Shown here piece after piece: positions 16,976 to 26,196 of a stretch of 64,000 bases of DNA. A program made the position numbers and the translations under genes. Under the pieces are notes generated by a model. That model made no database searches. It saw nothing but the letters and a program-made list of their open reading frames with translations, and was not told where the DNA came from. Positions within the stretch are counted from its first letter, which is position 1. Every line of letters begins with the position of its first letter. Source of the DNA: JABAAI01 sp965261955 (GTDB lineage Bacteria; Spirochaetota; Leptospiria; Leptospirales; Leptonemataceae); contig CBDHEM010000069.1 of NCBI GenBank assembly GCA_965261955.1, positions 1-64,000 on the forward strand, written 5' to 3'.

Positions 16976-17227
16976 TGTAGAATGCTGAAAAACAAAAAAA
17001 TGCAGGTCTAAAATGCCTTAGCTCGGCGTTTTATCGCATAACTCCTGCCTTTCTTACTTTTTGCCACACTTCCTTCACCGTCAGAATTATTCTTTCGTAA
17101 GCAAAAAACTATCATGTGACTTGAGCTTGTAAGGAGTTCTTATCCATGATAACGGCTTGTAAAGTATCGATTCGTTTTGTGCTTGTCCTGACTTCATGGA
17201 TTTGATAGCAAGCCTAGTGGGGGACCT

Positions 17228-17482
17228 ATGTATCTAGCCAAAATATTCATATTACCAAAACCTTCAATTTTAGATCCCCAAGGTCAGGCTGTGAAGCAAG
17301 GTTTGGAAAGTCTCGGTTATCAAGAAATTGAAAGCCTCCGTATGGGTAGATATATCGAATTAGTTTTAGATGTAAATGATTCTCGCCAAGCTGAAAAAAA
17401 AATCAAAGACTATTGTGAATCTTTACTTGTAAACGCAGTGATTGAAAGCTATCAGTTTACTTTGGAAGAAATCGAGAGATGA
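17228..17482 (+). CDS. purS: Phosphoribosylformylglycinamidine synthase subunit PurS
   Basis: 84 residues, the normal PurS length. Bridges PurQ and PurL in the three-part FGAM synthase. Family signature: LDPQGQAVKQGLESLGY near 17-33, RMGRYIEL near 38-45, CESLLVNAVIESY near 65-77. GGGGGA lies just before the ATG. Followed at 85 bases by purQ on the same strand; purL is not in the window. Confidence 0.95.
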   Translation: MYLAKIFILPKPSILDPQGQAVKQGLESLGYQEIESLRMGRYIELVLDVNDSRQAEKKIKDYCESLLVNAVIESYQFTLEEIER

Positions 17483-17567
17483 CTGGTCAAAATACGAAAA
17501 AGCGATGGTACATGTAATGTTTGTCTTCTATTTGACTGTAGAGTAAGATAAGATTTTAGATACTTTT

Positions 17568-18224
17568 ATGAAAGTTGGTATTATTCGCTTTCCCGGTTCC
17601 AATTGTGATGGAGATATTTATTACATATTGCAAAATTTTTTTCAAACAAGGACAAAAATACTTTGGTATAGGGAAGCCATTATGGAAAACTATGAACTTC
17701 TTATTTTACCCGGAGGATTTTCTTACGGAGATTATTTACGGGCAGGAGCACTAGCTCGCTTTAGTCCGGCTATGGAATCTTTACGAGAGCATATTGCTCG
17801 TGGAGGAGGAGTGTTTGGAATTTGTAATGGCTTTCAGATACTTTGTGAAGCTGGCTTTTTACCGGGTGCTTTTTTAATGAACAGCCATTTAAAACATATT
17901 TGCCGAAATGTTATATTACAAGCTAATAGTGAAAATCGTTTTGCATCCTCTCTGGAAATCAATCAAAACTATAGTGTACCCGTATCCCATACCCGAGGCA
18001 ATTACTATGTGGAAGAGAACATACTAGAAGAGATGAAAGAAAAAAATCAAATTGTCTTTCAGTATATAGATAATCCTAACGGTTCCCTTGCTAATATTGC
18101 AGGTGTAAGCGATTCTTCTATGCGTATCTTAGGAATGATGCCTCATCCTGAACGTGCTGTAGACCCCATGACAGGAGTCACTGATGGCGTTCCTATTTTA
18201 CAATCCATATTAAATGCATTATAA
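17568..18224 (+). CDS. purQ: Phosphoribosylformylglycinamidine synthase glutaminase subunit PurQ
   Basis: 218 residues. Class I glutamine amidotransferase that supplies ammonia to PurL. Visible: RFPGSNCDGD at 7-16, LPGGFSYGDYLRAGA near 48-61, nucleophile Cys86 in GICNGFQIL, and the catalytic His-x-Glu in MMPHPERA near 195-202. Cotranscribed with purS; the next gene nadE starts about 100 bases later on the same strand. Confidence 0.96.
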   Translation: MKVGIIRFPGSNCDGDIYYILQNFFQTRTKILWYREAIMENYELLILPGGFSYGDYLRAGALARFSPAMESLREHIARGGGVFGICNGFQILCEAGFLPGAFLMNSHLKHICRNVILQANSENRFASSLEINQNYSVPVSHTRGNYYVEENILEEMKEKNQIVFQYIDNPNGSLANIAGVSDSSMRILGMMPHPERAVDPMTGVTDGVPILQSILNAL

Positions 18225-18327
18225 GCCTCCTTATCTTGCAAAGATGAAATAAAAAAACTTTAAAGGTATCAAAGTAAAAAGTAAAAGAAATCCAGAAGAT
18301 CCTATTGGAAAGAGATGAAGCGAAATT

Positions 18328-20565
18328 ATGGCTACTTCTAATTTATATTATAGTATAACGCTTTGTTCTCTAAATCAGACGCCTCTGGATATTCAAGGCA
18401 ATAAAAAACGAATTGTCGAAGCACTCCAAACTCTATCTCTCGAGAAACAGAGCAAAACAAATTTAGTACTCTTTCCGGAATTATGTGTGAGTGGTTATGG
18501 GTGTGAAGATGCTTTTTTTTCTCCAGCTTTTGTTATTTCTGCTTTAAGGGTTACTCAAGAAATTGCTTATGATGCCCAAAGGCTTTTGCCCTTTTCGATT
18601 GTAATCGTTGGATTGCCTTTTTCTTTTGCGGGTGGTCTCTACAATTGCTCTGCTGTAATTGCAAATGGAAAATTACTAGCCCTTGTTCCTAAGACAATTT
18701 TGGCCGGAGATGGCGTACATTATGAGACCCGTTGGTTTTGTGCGTATACGCAAAATAGGAAGCACAAGGTATGCTTTCCTAGTCTATACAAAAAGGCCTC
18801 TCAAGAAGAAAAGTCTTTATTTGGCTTAATGGCTTTCTCTCATAATGGTGTTCGTTTTATAATAGAGAATTGTCGAGATGCTTGGGGACTTTGTCGACCC
18901 TCTTATGCTTTGTGGGACAGTAATTTTGATCTTGTTTTGAATCCATCAGCTTCTCATTTTGCTTTGGATAAACATCTTGTACGTCGGAATATATTTTTAG
19001 AATCCTCTCGGCGTTTACTCACAACCTTTGTTTTTACGAATCCCATGGGATGCGAAGCGGGTAGTTTTATCTATGATGGCCATATGGTAGTTGCCTCCCA
19101 AGGACAGCTTCTAAAAGAAAAAATCACTTTTTCCTACCAAGATTTTTGTACTTCTTCTTTTTCTGTAGATTTAGGTCCAAATCGAGCCAAGCGTTTACGT
19201 CTTTTCCCATCAGAGAAAGAAGCTCCTTCAGTTATTGGACAGTTTTCGCCAGAACAAAAAACACACGTTTTTTCAATTATAACTCCTACTATTCCAAAAG
19301 AAGAAATCCCACCTATACTATCCCTTACGGGAGAAAATTATCAAAGTAATGAGATTAGTGATACTCAAAAAATTCAAACTGAAACCAAAAAATCATTAAA
19401 AAATCAAAAAACGCAAAAAACGCAAAAAATGAATGAGGTCTATTTTCATGGTACGTATTCTTTTCCAAATGAGAGTCGTTATTCAATTTATGATCAATTT
19501 GTACAAAGTATATCGCTTGGCTTGTTTGATTACCTACGAAAATCGAAAAATCGTGGGTTTGTCCTTTCGCTTTCAGGAGGTGCAGACTCAACTAGTTGTG
19601 CTATTCTTGTGCATCGCATGCTTGCCTATGCCATTGCTGGGTTAGGTTATGAAAAAGCACTCTATCGTCTTGGGCGTTCGGATCTTTTGGGGAAAGTGTC
19701 AGATCCAAAAGCCAATCTAAAAGAAATATTATCCAAACTGATGCCACATATTCTACAAACTATTTATCAGAGTACAAAAAATAGTACAGAGCAAAGTGAG
19801 TTAGCAGCCCAAAAGATGGCCGAAGCTCTAGGAAGTCATCACCGTACTGTGAATATTGATTCTCAAATAGAACTGTATAAACAAAGTGCAGAGAAGATAC
19901 TAGAGCGTCCTTTTAAAGAAGATCAAGAAAAAAGTGGAAAAGAAAGCGATTATGGAGATGATGTCGCTTTACAAAATATACAAGCTCGCTGTCGCTCTCC
20001 CTTGCCTTGGCTTTTAGCGAATACTAGTGGGAGTATTTTACTGTGTACCTCAAATCGTAGCGAAGCGGCTGTGGGTTATAGCACTGTGGATGGAGATATG
20101 GCTGGTGGTTTGGCTCCAATAGGGGGAGTTGATAAGAGCTTTTTACTGAAATGGCTTTCCTTTATGGAAAGCAAAGGGGATAATTTACTCGGTCCCATCC
20201 CTGAGCTTCATTATGTGCTTTCTCAAAAACCAAGTGCAGAATTGCGTCCTAATCAAAATGATGAAGATGATTTGATGCCCTATGAGTTACTGGATAGAAT
20301 AACAGCCATTCTTTTCAAAGAGCAAAAATCTCCCTCCGAAATATTTAATTTACTTTTGCAAGATAAAAAAACCAGGCATCAGTACGGTCCGCAAGAATTA
20401 GAAAAACATATAGCCAAGTATTTTAAACTTTTTTACAAAAATCAATGGAAGAGAGAGCGTCTAGTCAATTCTTTTTCTGTAGACACCCAAGATGTGAGTC
20501 CCCGTTCTTATTATCGTTTTCCTATACTCAATGCACCAGAGACGTCAGAGTCGTTGCAAAAGTAA
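18328..20565 (+). CDS. nadE: Glutamine-dependent NAD(+) synthetase
   Basis: 745 residues, long for the family (about 540-680). Converts nicotinate adenine dinucleotide to NAD with ammonia from glutamine. The N-terminal nitrilase-fold glutaminase has the triad Glu51 (FPELCVSGYG), Lys122 (VPKTILAGDG) and Cys182 (ENCRDAW). The C-terminal synthetase has the ATP P-loop SLSGGADSTS near 408 and TSNRSEAAVGYSTVDGDMAG. The extra length is a Lys/Gln/Thr-rich linker between the domains (about residues 300-375, with the repeat KTQKTQK). The two domains are on one chain, so it does not rely on free ammonia. Confidence 0.95.
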   Translation: MATSNLYYSITLCSLNQTPLDIQGNKKRIVEALQTLSLEKQSKTNLVLFPELCVSGYGCEDAFFSPAFVISALRVTQEIAYDAQRLLPFSIVIVGLPFSFAGGLYNCSAVIANGKLLALVPKTILAGDGVHYETRWFCAYTQNRKHKVCFPSLYKKASQEEKSLFGLMAFSHNGVRFIIENCRDAWGLCRPSYALWDSNFDLVLNPSASHFALDKHLVRRNIFLESSRRLLTTFVFTNPMGCEAGSFIYDGHMVVASQGQLLKEKITFSYQDFCTSSFSVDLGPNRAKRLRLFPSEKEAPSVIGQFSPEQKTHVFSIITPTIPKEEIPPILSLTGENYQSNEISDTQKIQTETKKSLKNQKTQKTQKMNEVYFHGTYSFPNESRYSIYDQFVQSISLGLFDYLRKSKNRGFVLSLSGGADSTSCAILVHRMLAYAIAGLGYEKALYRLGRSDLLGKVSDPKANLKEILSKLMPHILQTIYQSTKNSTEQSELAAQKMAEALGSHHRTVNIDSQIELYKQSAEKILERPFKEDQEKSGKESDYGDDVALQNIQARCRSPLPWLLANTSGSILLCTSNRSEAAVGYSTVDGDMAGGLAPIGGVDKSFLLKWLSFMESKGDNLLGPIPELHYVLSQKPSAELRPNQNDEDDLMPYELLDRITAILFKEQKSPSEIFNLLLQDKKTRHQYGPQELEKHIAKYFKLFYKNQWKRERLVNSFSVDTQDVSPRSYYRFPILNAPETSESLQK

Positions 20566-20598
20566 TCAATCCAGAGACTGTTGCAACAATCCCATAAT

Positions 20599-20690
20599 AT
20601 GACTTTTTTTGATTATGATTTGGATAAATGAGTATCAGATGCTTACCCATTGCGTCAAATTTCAACAATGATTTGTTTTGGAACAGTTTC
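20599..20690 (+). pseudogene. N-terminal fragment of DDE transposase, second copy
   Basis: Reads MTFFDYDLDK, then a stop (TGA in place of the next codon), then VSDAYPLRQISTMICF. Clearly related to 15356-15454. Directly upstream is GAGACTGTTGCAACAATCCC at 20571-20590, nearly the same as the inverted-repeat end of the MITE-like elements, which hints that this transposase once recognised those ends. Confidence 0.5.
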
Positions 20691-20767
20691 ATGTAATAGT
20701 TTCATGTAATAGTTTCATCGATAGTTTCTTTCTTTAGTTTCTTTCTTTCATCGATAATTTCATCGAA
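20690..20767. repeat. Minisatellite of AGTTTCATGTAAT / AGTTTCTTTCTT units
   Basis: Several direct repeats of 12-13 bases, and ATCGATA twice. Sits between the transposase fragment and MITE copy B. Probably replication slippage. Remaining bases to 21117 hold no visible gene. Confidence 0.7.
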
Positions 20768-20875
20768 GTGGCTGTTGCAAAACACAAAAAAATACGAAAA
20801 ATGCCTGAATAGAATGACTTGAATCGGTATTTTAAGATATTGTATCTGTAATTCTTTACATTTCACAACAGTCCC
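20768..20875. repeat. MITE-like element, copy B
   Basis: 108 bp. Left end GTGGCTGTTGCAAAACAC, right end ATTTCACAACAGTCCC; reverse complement of the right end is GGGACTGTTGTGAAAT. Right flank TA. Internal similarity to copy A. Non-coding. Confidence 0.75.
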
Positions 20876-21117
20876 TAGAATAGTCTCCATTTGGGACGCT
20901 TTTTGGGCATTCCTCTATTTTTAGGACAACGATTGTGCGATATGAACATCATTTTTTTCTAAAAAAAGCAGAAAAAGCAAATCTACGACTAGGAGCTCCT
21001 AGAAATATTGCCTTATTTAACAAAAAAAACAAAATATAGCTTTCGTGTTATGAAAGTATAATTTTCTACTTCCGCTTTTTCCATATTCTGAATACATTGG
21101 ACACGCTTTTATAATTT

Positions 21118-22728
21118 ATGCTTCTTTTTATTCTTGGTGGTACCTTTTTATTAGGTTTGTGCATTTTTTTGCATGAGCTCGGCCATTATACTTTTGGGTA
21201 TATGGTTGGGGCGAAAGCAGAAATTTTTTCGATAGGCTATGGTAAGGGGAGATGGAAGAAAAAGATCGGCGATACCACCTGGCAGATTACGGCCTTTCCC
21301 ATTGGCGGGTATGTTAAATTTTACGGGCAAGATCCTTCAGACAAGCTAGTTCCTGGTGGTTTTTATACATTGCCACCACTCCGTCGTATTATTCCTGTAT
21401 TGGGAGGGCCCTTTTTTAATTTAATTTTAGGCTTTTTGATTCTTTTTTTGCTTCATAGTCTATCGGGACCATTGGCCCCTAGAGTTGTCCTTTCCGATGT
21501 GGACAAGCAAACAACAGCCGCTAAGCTAGCCGGCTTACGAGATGGTGATATTGTTCAAAGTATTGATGGGAAAAAGATACACAGCTTTATGGAGCTGAGT
21601 CAGCACGTTGCCTTATCTGGTGGTAAAAAACTTACGTTTCTTGTGGATAGAAAAGGAAAGAGTATCGAAAAAGAGGTACGGCCAGATGTGACGCCTTCTG
21701 GTGTGAGTATGATTGGTTTACGTGTACCGGGGGATAGGTATCTACAAGTCAATTATCCTACCCTCTCAACTTTGCGATATCGTTTACGATCTGTCTTGAA
21801 TGGGGAACAGTTGCCACGAGAGATACGAGCCTTTCCCTATCTGAAAAATGGAGACATCATTCTTTCTGTGGAGGGTCAAAAAATCCAGTCGTCAAGGGAC
21901 CTACAAAAGATACTAGGGAAACATCATGGAAAAACGGTTTCTGTACGTGTTCTACGAGAAAGTTATTCTTGGCTAGCTCCTTGGCCTAAATACGAGAAGA
22001 CTGTTGAAGTTCCGACTTATCCAGAATATGCGATCCATCTTGAAAAAGTGTGGGATAAAAAATATGGGCGACCTCTCTTCGAAGAGCAAAGATTGTATTC
22101 GGCTGTAGAAGAACACCAACGGGGTTTGAACTATATCACGATCAATGGCAAACCTCTCCGGTCGTTTCCTTTTATTGCCAAAAAATTTGAAAAACCTCGC
22201 AAGGTTGAAATTAACATGGGATCAAAAGAACTGACCTATAGTGCAAAGGTCCATTCAGAAAAAATTGGACTGATTGGTTTTCGTCCATCGGCCATTGTAC
22301 ATGCAGATTACCTAGCTAGCCACCCTTCCTTTTTTGCTTCTATTCGTGCAACCATAAGGGATCTCGTGAATAATATTATGGTTTATCCTATTTTCTTTCG
22401 TGGGCTTTTTAGTGGACGAATTTCTTTTCTGGATAACGCAGCTGGTCCCGTACGTATTTTTGGGACAGCGGGTGTTATTTTACAATCTGGTTATCAAAAT
22501 TATCTGCAGCTTTTTGCTGCTATTTCTATTGCTCTTTTTGTTATGAATATGCTTCCATTTCCTGTTATAGATGGGGGGTATATTGTTCTTTTTCTCTATG
22601 AGGCATTGGCCGGAAAGCCAATCTCGCTAAGAATTCGAGAGGGTTTGCAACGTATGGGCTTTGTTACATTACTCTTTTTTGGTCTGTGGGTTATGTACCG
22701 TGACTTTGTTTGGCTAATAGGTCTTTAA
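21118..22728 (+). CDS. rseP: Site-2 protease RseP-type zinc metalloprotease
   Basis: 536 residues (E. coli RseP is 450). Intramembrane metalloprotease that cleaves anti-sigma factors and leftover signal peptides. Zinc-binding HELGH with His19, Glu20, His23 inside the first membrane helix, and the third ligand Asp485 in NMLPFPVIDGG in the penultimate helix. Two PDZ domains lie between: about 120-200 (AAKLAGLRDGDIVQSIDG) and 215-310 (PYLKNGDIILSVEG). Extra residues at about 310-400 between the second PDZ and the membrane part explain the length. First of a tight run rseP-trpF-mutS with gaps of 15 and 6 bases. Confidence 0.93.
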   Translation: MLLFILGGTFLLGLCIFLHELGHYTFGYMVGAKAEIFSIGYGKGRWKKKIGDTTWQITAFPIGGYVKFYGQDPSDKLVPGGFYTLPPLRRIIPVLGGPFFNLILGFLILFLLHSLSGPLAPRVVLSDVDKQTTAAKLAGLRDGDIVQSIDGKKIHSFMELSQHVALSGGKKLTFLVDRKGKSIEKEVRPDVTPSGVSMIGLRVPGDRYLQVNYPTLSTLRYRLRSVLNGEQLPREIRAFPYLKNGDIILSVEGQKIQSSRDLQKILGKHHGKTVSVRVLRESYSWLAPWPKYEKTVEVPTYPEYAIHLEKVWDKKYGRPLFEEQRLYSAVEEHQRGLNYITINGKPLRSFPFIAKKFEKPRKVEINMGSKELTYSAKVHSEKIGLIGFRPSAIVHADYLASHPSFFASIRATIRDLVNNIMVYPIFFRGLFSGRISFLDNAAGPVRIFGTAGVILQSGYQNYLQLFAAISIALFVMNMLPFPVIDGGYIVLFLYEALAGKPISLRIREGLQRMGFVTLLFFGLWVMYRDFVWLIGL

Positions 22729-22743
22729 GCCGGGAGGTCAGTC

Positions 22744-23457
22744 TTGTCCTCTTCTCTAGGAAGCCCTTCCTATATAATCAAAATTTGTGGAAATAAATAT
22801 TCCCAAGAAAGTCAAAAGGTAGCCCATTATCAGCCAGATATTATGGGTTGGATATTTTCACCCAAAAGTCCTCGTTGTGTGCCTTTCGCAAAGGCAATGT
22901 CACAGATATCTGATATAAATAAAATGTATCCCAAAATCAAACATATGGCTGTTTTTGCTCAAAATACAATGACAGAAATAGTCAAAATTTCTGAGCGAGG
23001 TCTTTTTGATTACTTCCAGATTATTGAAAAAGCCAATTTCTTCAGTCAGTTATGGCAAAAGATAAGCACAAAACAAAAAGTAAAAATTATACCCTCCCTT
23101 CGTGTTTCTAAACCTATTTCTTCTCAATTTCTTAAAAATGGCTATGTACATATTGATTGCAAGCCCCCCTTTTTTGTGCTGGATTCCTTTGTTCTGAAAC
23201 AACTTGGGGGCACGGGTAAGAGGCTCAATCCAAATTGGATCCTTTCTGTAAGGGATCCTTTTCTATTAGGGGGAGGGCTCAATCCAGAAAATGTGAAGCA
23301 AGCATTAAAAGATTGCTGGGCTTGGGGTGTGGATGTGAGCTCTGGTTTAGAAGATGAAAGGCCGGGCTATAAAAATGAAAAAAAAATCGCTTCGTTTGTA
23401 AAAACGGTACGCAGTATTAAACCACATTTTGAAATCAATCAGCCACTTCTAGGATAA
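22744..23457 (+). CDS. trpF: Phosphoribosylanthranilate isomerase
   Basis: 237 residues. Third step of tryptophan synthesis, PRA to CdRP. TIM barrel with the catalytic Cys in KICGN near 15, the catalytic Asp in FVLDSF near 143, and the phosphate-binding LGGGLNPENV and GVDVSSGLE near 178-204. Start is TTG at 22744 with GGGAGG 6 bases upstream; no ATG fits the conserved beta-1 strand. It lies between rseP and mutS and not with trpE/trpG, so trp genes are scattered. Confidence 0.9.
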   Translation: MSSSLGSPSYIIKICGNKYSQESQKVAHYQPDIMGWIFSPKSPRCVPFAKAMSQISDINKMYPKIKHMAVFAQNTMTEIVKISERGLFDYFQIIEKANFFSQLWQKISTKQKVKIIPSLRVSKPISSQFLKNGYVHIDCKPPFFVLDSFVLKQLGGTGKRLNPNWILSVRDPFLLGGGLNPENVKQALKDCWAWGVDVSSGLEDERPGYKNEKKIASFVKTVRSIKPHFEINQPLLG

Positions 23458-23463
23458 GCTAAG

Positions 23464-26070
23464 ATGCATAAGAAAACAAATACCGATCCCTTAGATACAC
23501 CTGTCATGAGACAGTATCTGGACATTAAAAAAAAATACCCTCATGCAATTCTTCTTTTTCGTATGGGAGATTTTTATGAACTTTTTTTAGAAGATGCACA
23601 AATAGCCGCCCCTGTTATGGAGGTTGCCCTCACAAAGCGTCAAAAGGAAGTTCCGATGGCGGGAGTTCCCTATCATAGTATAGATATATATGTGAGTCGT
23701 CTTTTAGAAGCCGGCCATCATGTGGCTATAGCCGAGCAGGAGCTTGATCCGAATAATCCACACCTTATGGGCCGGCGTGTACGACGTGTGATTACTCCGG
23801 GTACTGTGATAGAAGAAAGGCTTCTCAATACTCTGAGCCATAATTACATGATGGCCTTCATTCATAATCATAATGCGTATGGAATTGCTCTCGCAGATGT
23901 TTCCACAGGTAGTTTTTTTTCTTTTTGCCTCCAAAAAAAAATAGCTGATCATCGGGAGCTCCTACAAGTTTTACAGGATCATTATGTTAAATTTAGTCCC
24001 AGTGAAATTTTAGTACCAACTGAGCTTTATAATGAGCTAGGAAAAATACCAGGACAGAAAAAACTCGTTGTGATAGAATCTTGGAAAGCTTCCCCCACAG
24101 AAGGGCGTCGACAAATTGAGCATCTTTATAAACAAAAGATAGAGGGGCTTGGTTATAAAAAGGAATGGGATCTGTCTCTGGGAGCGGTATCTCTCATTTT
24201 ACATTATGTACAGCAAAATTTTCCGACAGATTTTTCTGAAAAACGAAACACCCTACAAGCTCCTATTTTTCGTCGTATGGAAGAGAGTTTTATGCAGCTA
24301 GATGAAAGTAGTATACGTAGTCTAGATATTATTGAAAATCAAAAGGAAAAAGACAACAAAAGAACTCTCCTTGGTGTCCTAGATATTTGCAAAACAATAG
24401 TGGGTAAGCGTCTTCTACGAGAAAATTTACTTTTACCTCTTTTGGATATAAAAGAGATACAAAGACGTCAAACAATTACGAATCATTTTTTTATCAACAC
24501 GGAGTTGAGGAAATCCTTAAGAGAAAAGCTAAAGGGAGTCGCTGATTTAGAGAGGATAGTGAGTCGTATAGGTGCCAACCGTGGCAATCCCAGAGATTTG
24601 ATTTCTATTCTTTCTACGATTCAGATTAGCCAAGATATACAAATAAGTATACATCCCAAAAAGGAACTCATGAACTCGGGGACTAAAGAACAAATGCTAT
24701 TTTCTTTTCAAATTTCAGAAGAGCTTCTTTCTCTTGCACGAAGTATCGAACGAGAAGTTGAAGAGGATGCTCCAAATATACTTCAAGGAAAAGGAAGGGA
24801 AGGGAATACTCCCTTTCTTCGTCATGGGGTTGATGAACGTCTTGATATGGCCCGTAAAGCAAGTAAGGAAGGTGGTCAGTGGATTATTGATTTTGAAAAG
24901 AAAGAAAGAGAAAGGTTAGGTATGAAAAGCCTACGAGTAAAGTATAATAAAATACATGGTTATTTTATTGAGATAACCAGAGCACAAGCTAAAGAAATCC
25001 CTAAAGATTACTATCGAAGGCAAACTCTAGTGGGTTACGAGAGATTTAGTAACGAGAAACTTTCTAAACTAGAGACTACAATCGGAGAAGCTCAAGTGAT
25101 TATACAAAAGATAGAACAAGAAAAATATCAAGAATTTTGTCAAAAAGTGATTGCAACAAAAAATTTTATAAAAGACCTTATGAAAAGGTTAGCTTATCTT
25201 GATTTTTATCTAACACTATCCACCATTGCCTTTCAAAAAAAATGGACCATGCCCACCCTGTTAGAGGAAGCTCGTATAGAAATTAAAGATGGGTATCATC
25301 CCATAGTGGAACACTATTTAGATGTGGGAGAGCAATTTACCGCTAATGATTTTAAAGTAAATGGAGAAAGTAATTACTTAGGCATTGTCACCGGTCCCAA
25401 TATGGCCGGAAAATCTACTTATATACGCCAGATAGCTTTAATACAATTGTTAGCACAAATGGGCTCTTTTGTCCCGGCAAAAAAGGCTATTTTAGGAGTG
25501 AGAGATCGCATATTTACGCGCATTGGAGCTGGGGACAATCTCACACGTGGAGAATCTACCTTTTTTGTGGAGATGCTGGAGACAGCACAAATCTTAAATC
25601 AATCAACGTCGCGCTCTCTTGTGATTATGGATGAAGTGGGACGTGGTACTTCAACTTATGATGGCCTTTCTCTGGCTTGGGGTATTGTAGAATTTTTAAG
25701 TGATCCAGATGGGGCGACTCCTTTAACTCTTTTTGCCACACACTATCATGAACTTACAGAACTAGCCATGCGATCAGGTGTTTTTAATCTAACAATGGAA
25801 GTACACGAGATAGACTCTGAGGTGATTTTTTCACACCGAGTTAAGGCTGGTGTAGCTGACCGTTCCTATGGTATTCATGTGGCCCGTCTGGCTGGATTAC
25901 CGGAAAAACTCATCGATAGAGCCAAAGTTAAATTAGCAGAGTTAGAAAAGAAAACTGCACAACAACAAGTAAATACTCCTCTTTCTTTTCAGAAAAAAAG
26001 TTTTCCTAAAAAAACAATTCAAAATTCACAAGCTAAATCTAACTTTGATCAAAATTCACTCTTCTCATGA
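23464..26070 (+). CDS. mutS: DNA mismatch repair protein MutS
   Basis: 868 residues, full length. N-terminal mismatch-binding domain with the Phe-x-Glu region FRMGDFYELF near 32-41 (Phe wedge motif), connector, lever and clamp domains, then the ATPase: Walker A GPNMAGKST at 644-652, the loop GAGDNLTRGESTF, Walker B VIMDEVGRGTSTYDG and the ATHYHEL motif. Starts 6 bases after trpF. Ends with a Lys/Ser-rich tail. No mutL in the window. A working MutS argues that the high repeat content is not due to loss of this gene. Confidence 0.97.
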   Translation: MHKKTNTDPLDTPVMRQYLDIKKKYPHAILLFRMGDFYELFLEDAQIAAPVMEVALTKRQKEVPMAGVPYHSIDIYVSRLLEAGHHVAIAEQELDPNNPHLMGRRVRRVITPGTVIEERLLNTLSHNYMMAFIHNHNAYGIALADVSTGSFFSFCLQKKIADHRELLQVLQDHYVKFSPSEILVPTELYNELGKIPGQKKLVVIESWKASPTEGRRQIEHLYKQKIEGLGYKKEWDLSLGAVSLILHYVQQNFPTDFSEKRNTLQAPIFRRMEESFMQLDESSIRSLDIIENQKEKDNKRTLLGVLDICKTIVGKRLLRENLLLPLLDIKEIQRRQTITNHFFINTELRKSLREKLKGVADLERIVSRIGANRGNPRDLISILSTIQISQDIQISIHPKKELMNSGTKEQMLFSFQISEELLSLARSIEREVEEDAPNILQGKGREGNTPFLRHGVDERLDMARKASKEGGQWIIDFEKKERERLGMKSLRVKYNKIHGYFIEITRAQAKEIPKDYYRRQTLVGYERFSNEKLSKLETTIGEAQVIIQKIEQEKYQEFCQKVIATKNFIKDLMKRLAYLDFYLTLSTIAFQKKWTMPTLLEEARIEIKDGYHPIVEHYLDVGEQFTANDFKVNGESNYLGIVTGPNMAGKSTYIRQIALIQLLAQMGSFVPAKKAILGVRDRIFTRIGAGDNLTRGESTFFVEMLETAQILNQSTSRSLVIMDEVGRGTSTYDGLSLAWGIVEFLSDPDGATPLTLFATHYHELTELAMRSGVFNLTMEVHEIDSEVIFSHRVKAGVADRSYGIHVARLAGLPEKLIDRAKVKLAELEKKTAQQQVNTPLSFQKKSFPKKTIQNSQAKSNFDQNSLFS

Positions 26071-26196
26071 AAGTTCTATAGTGAATTTTCGAAAATTTCC
26101 AGTACAATGTTTATGAAAAAGAAGGACATTAAGAGAGGATTTCTTCTTTTTGTGAACATTTTTTTTATAGAAGTCAGCTAAATAGGCAACATTAAA

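Noticed and set aside
16446..16988. 180-codon open frame rich in Pro, Gln and Ser
   Set aside because: It only translates the GCAAAGC-type repeats that also occur, in other frames and orientations, at 34230-34560 and 60723-60827; no domain or ribosome-binding site.
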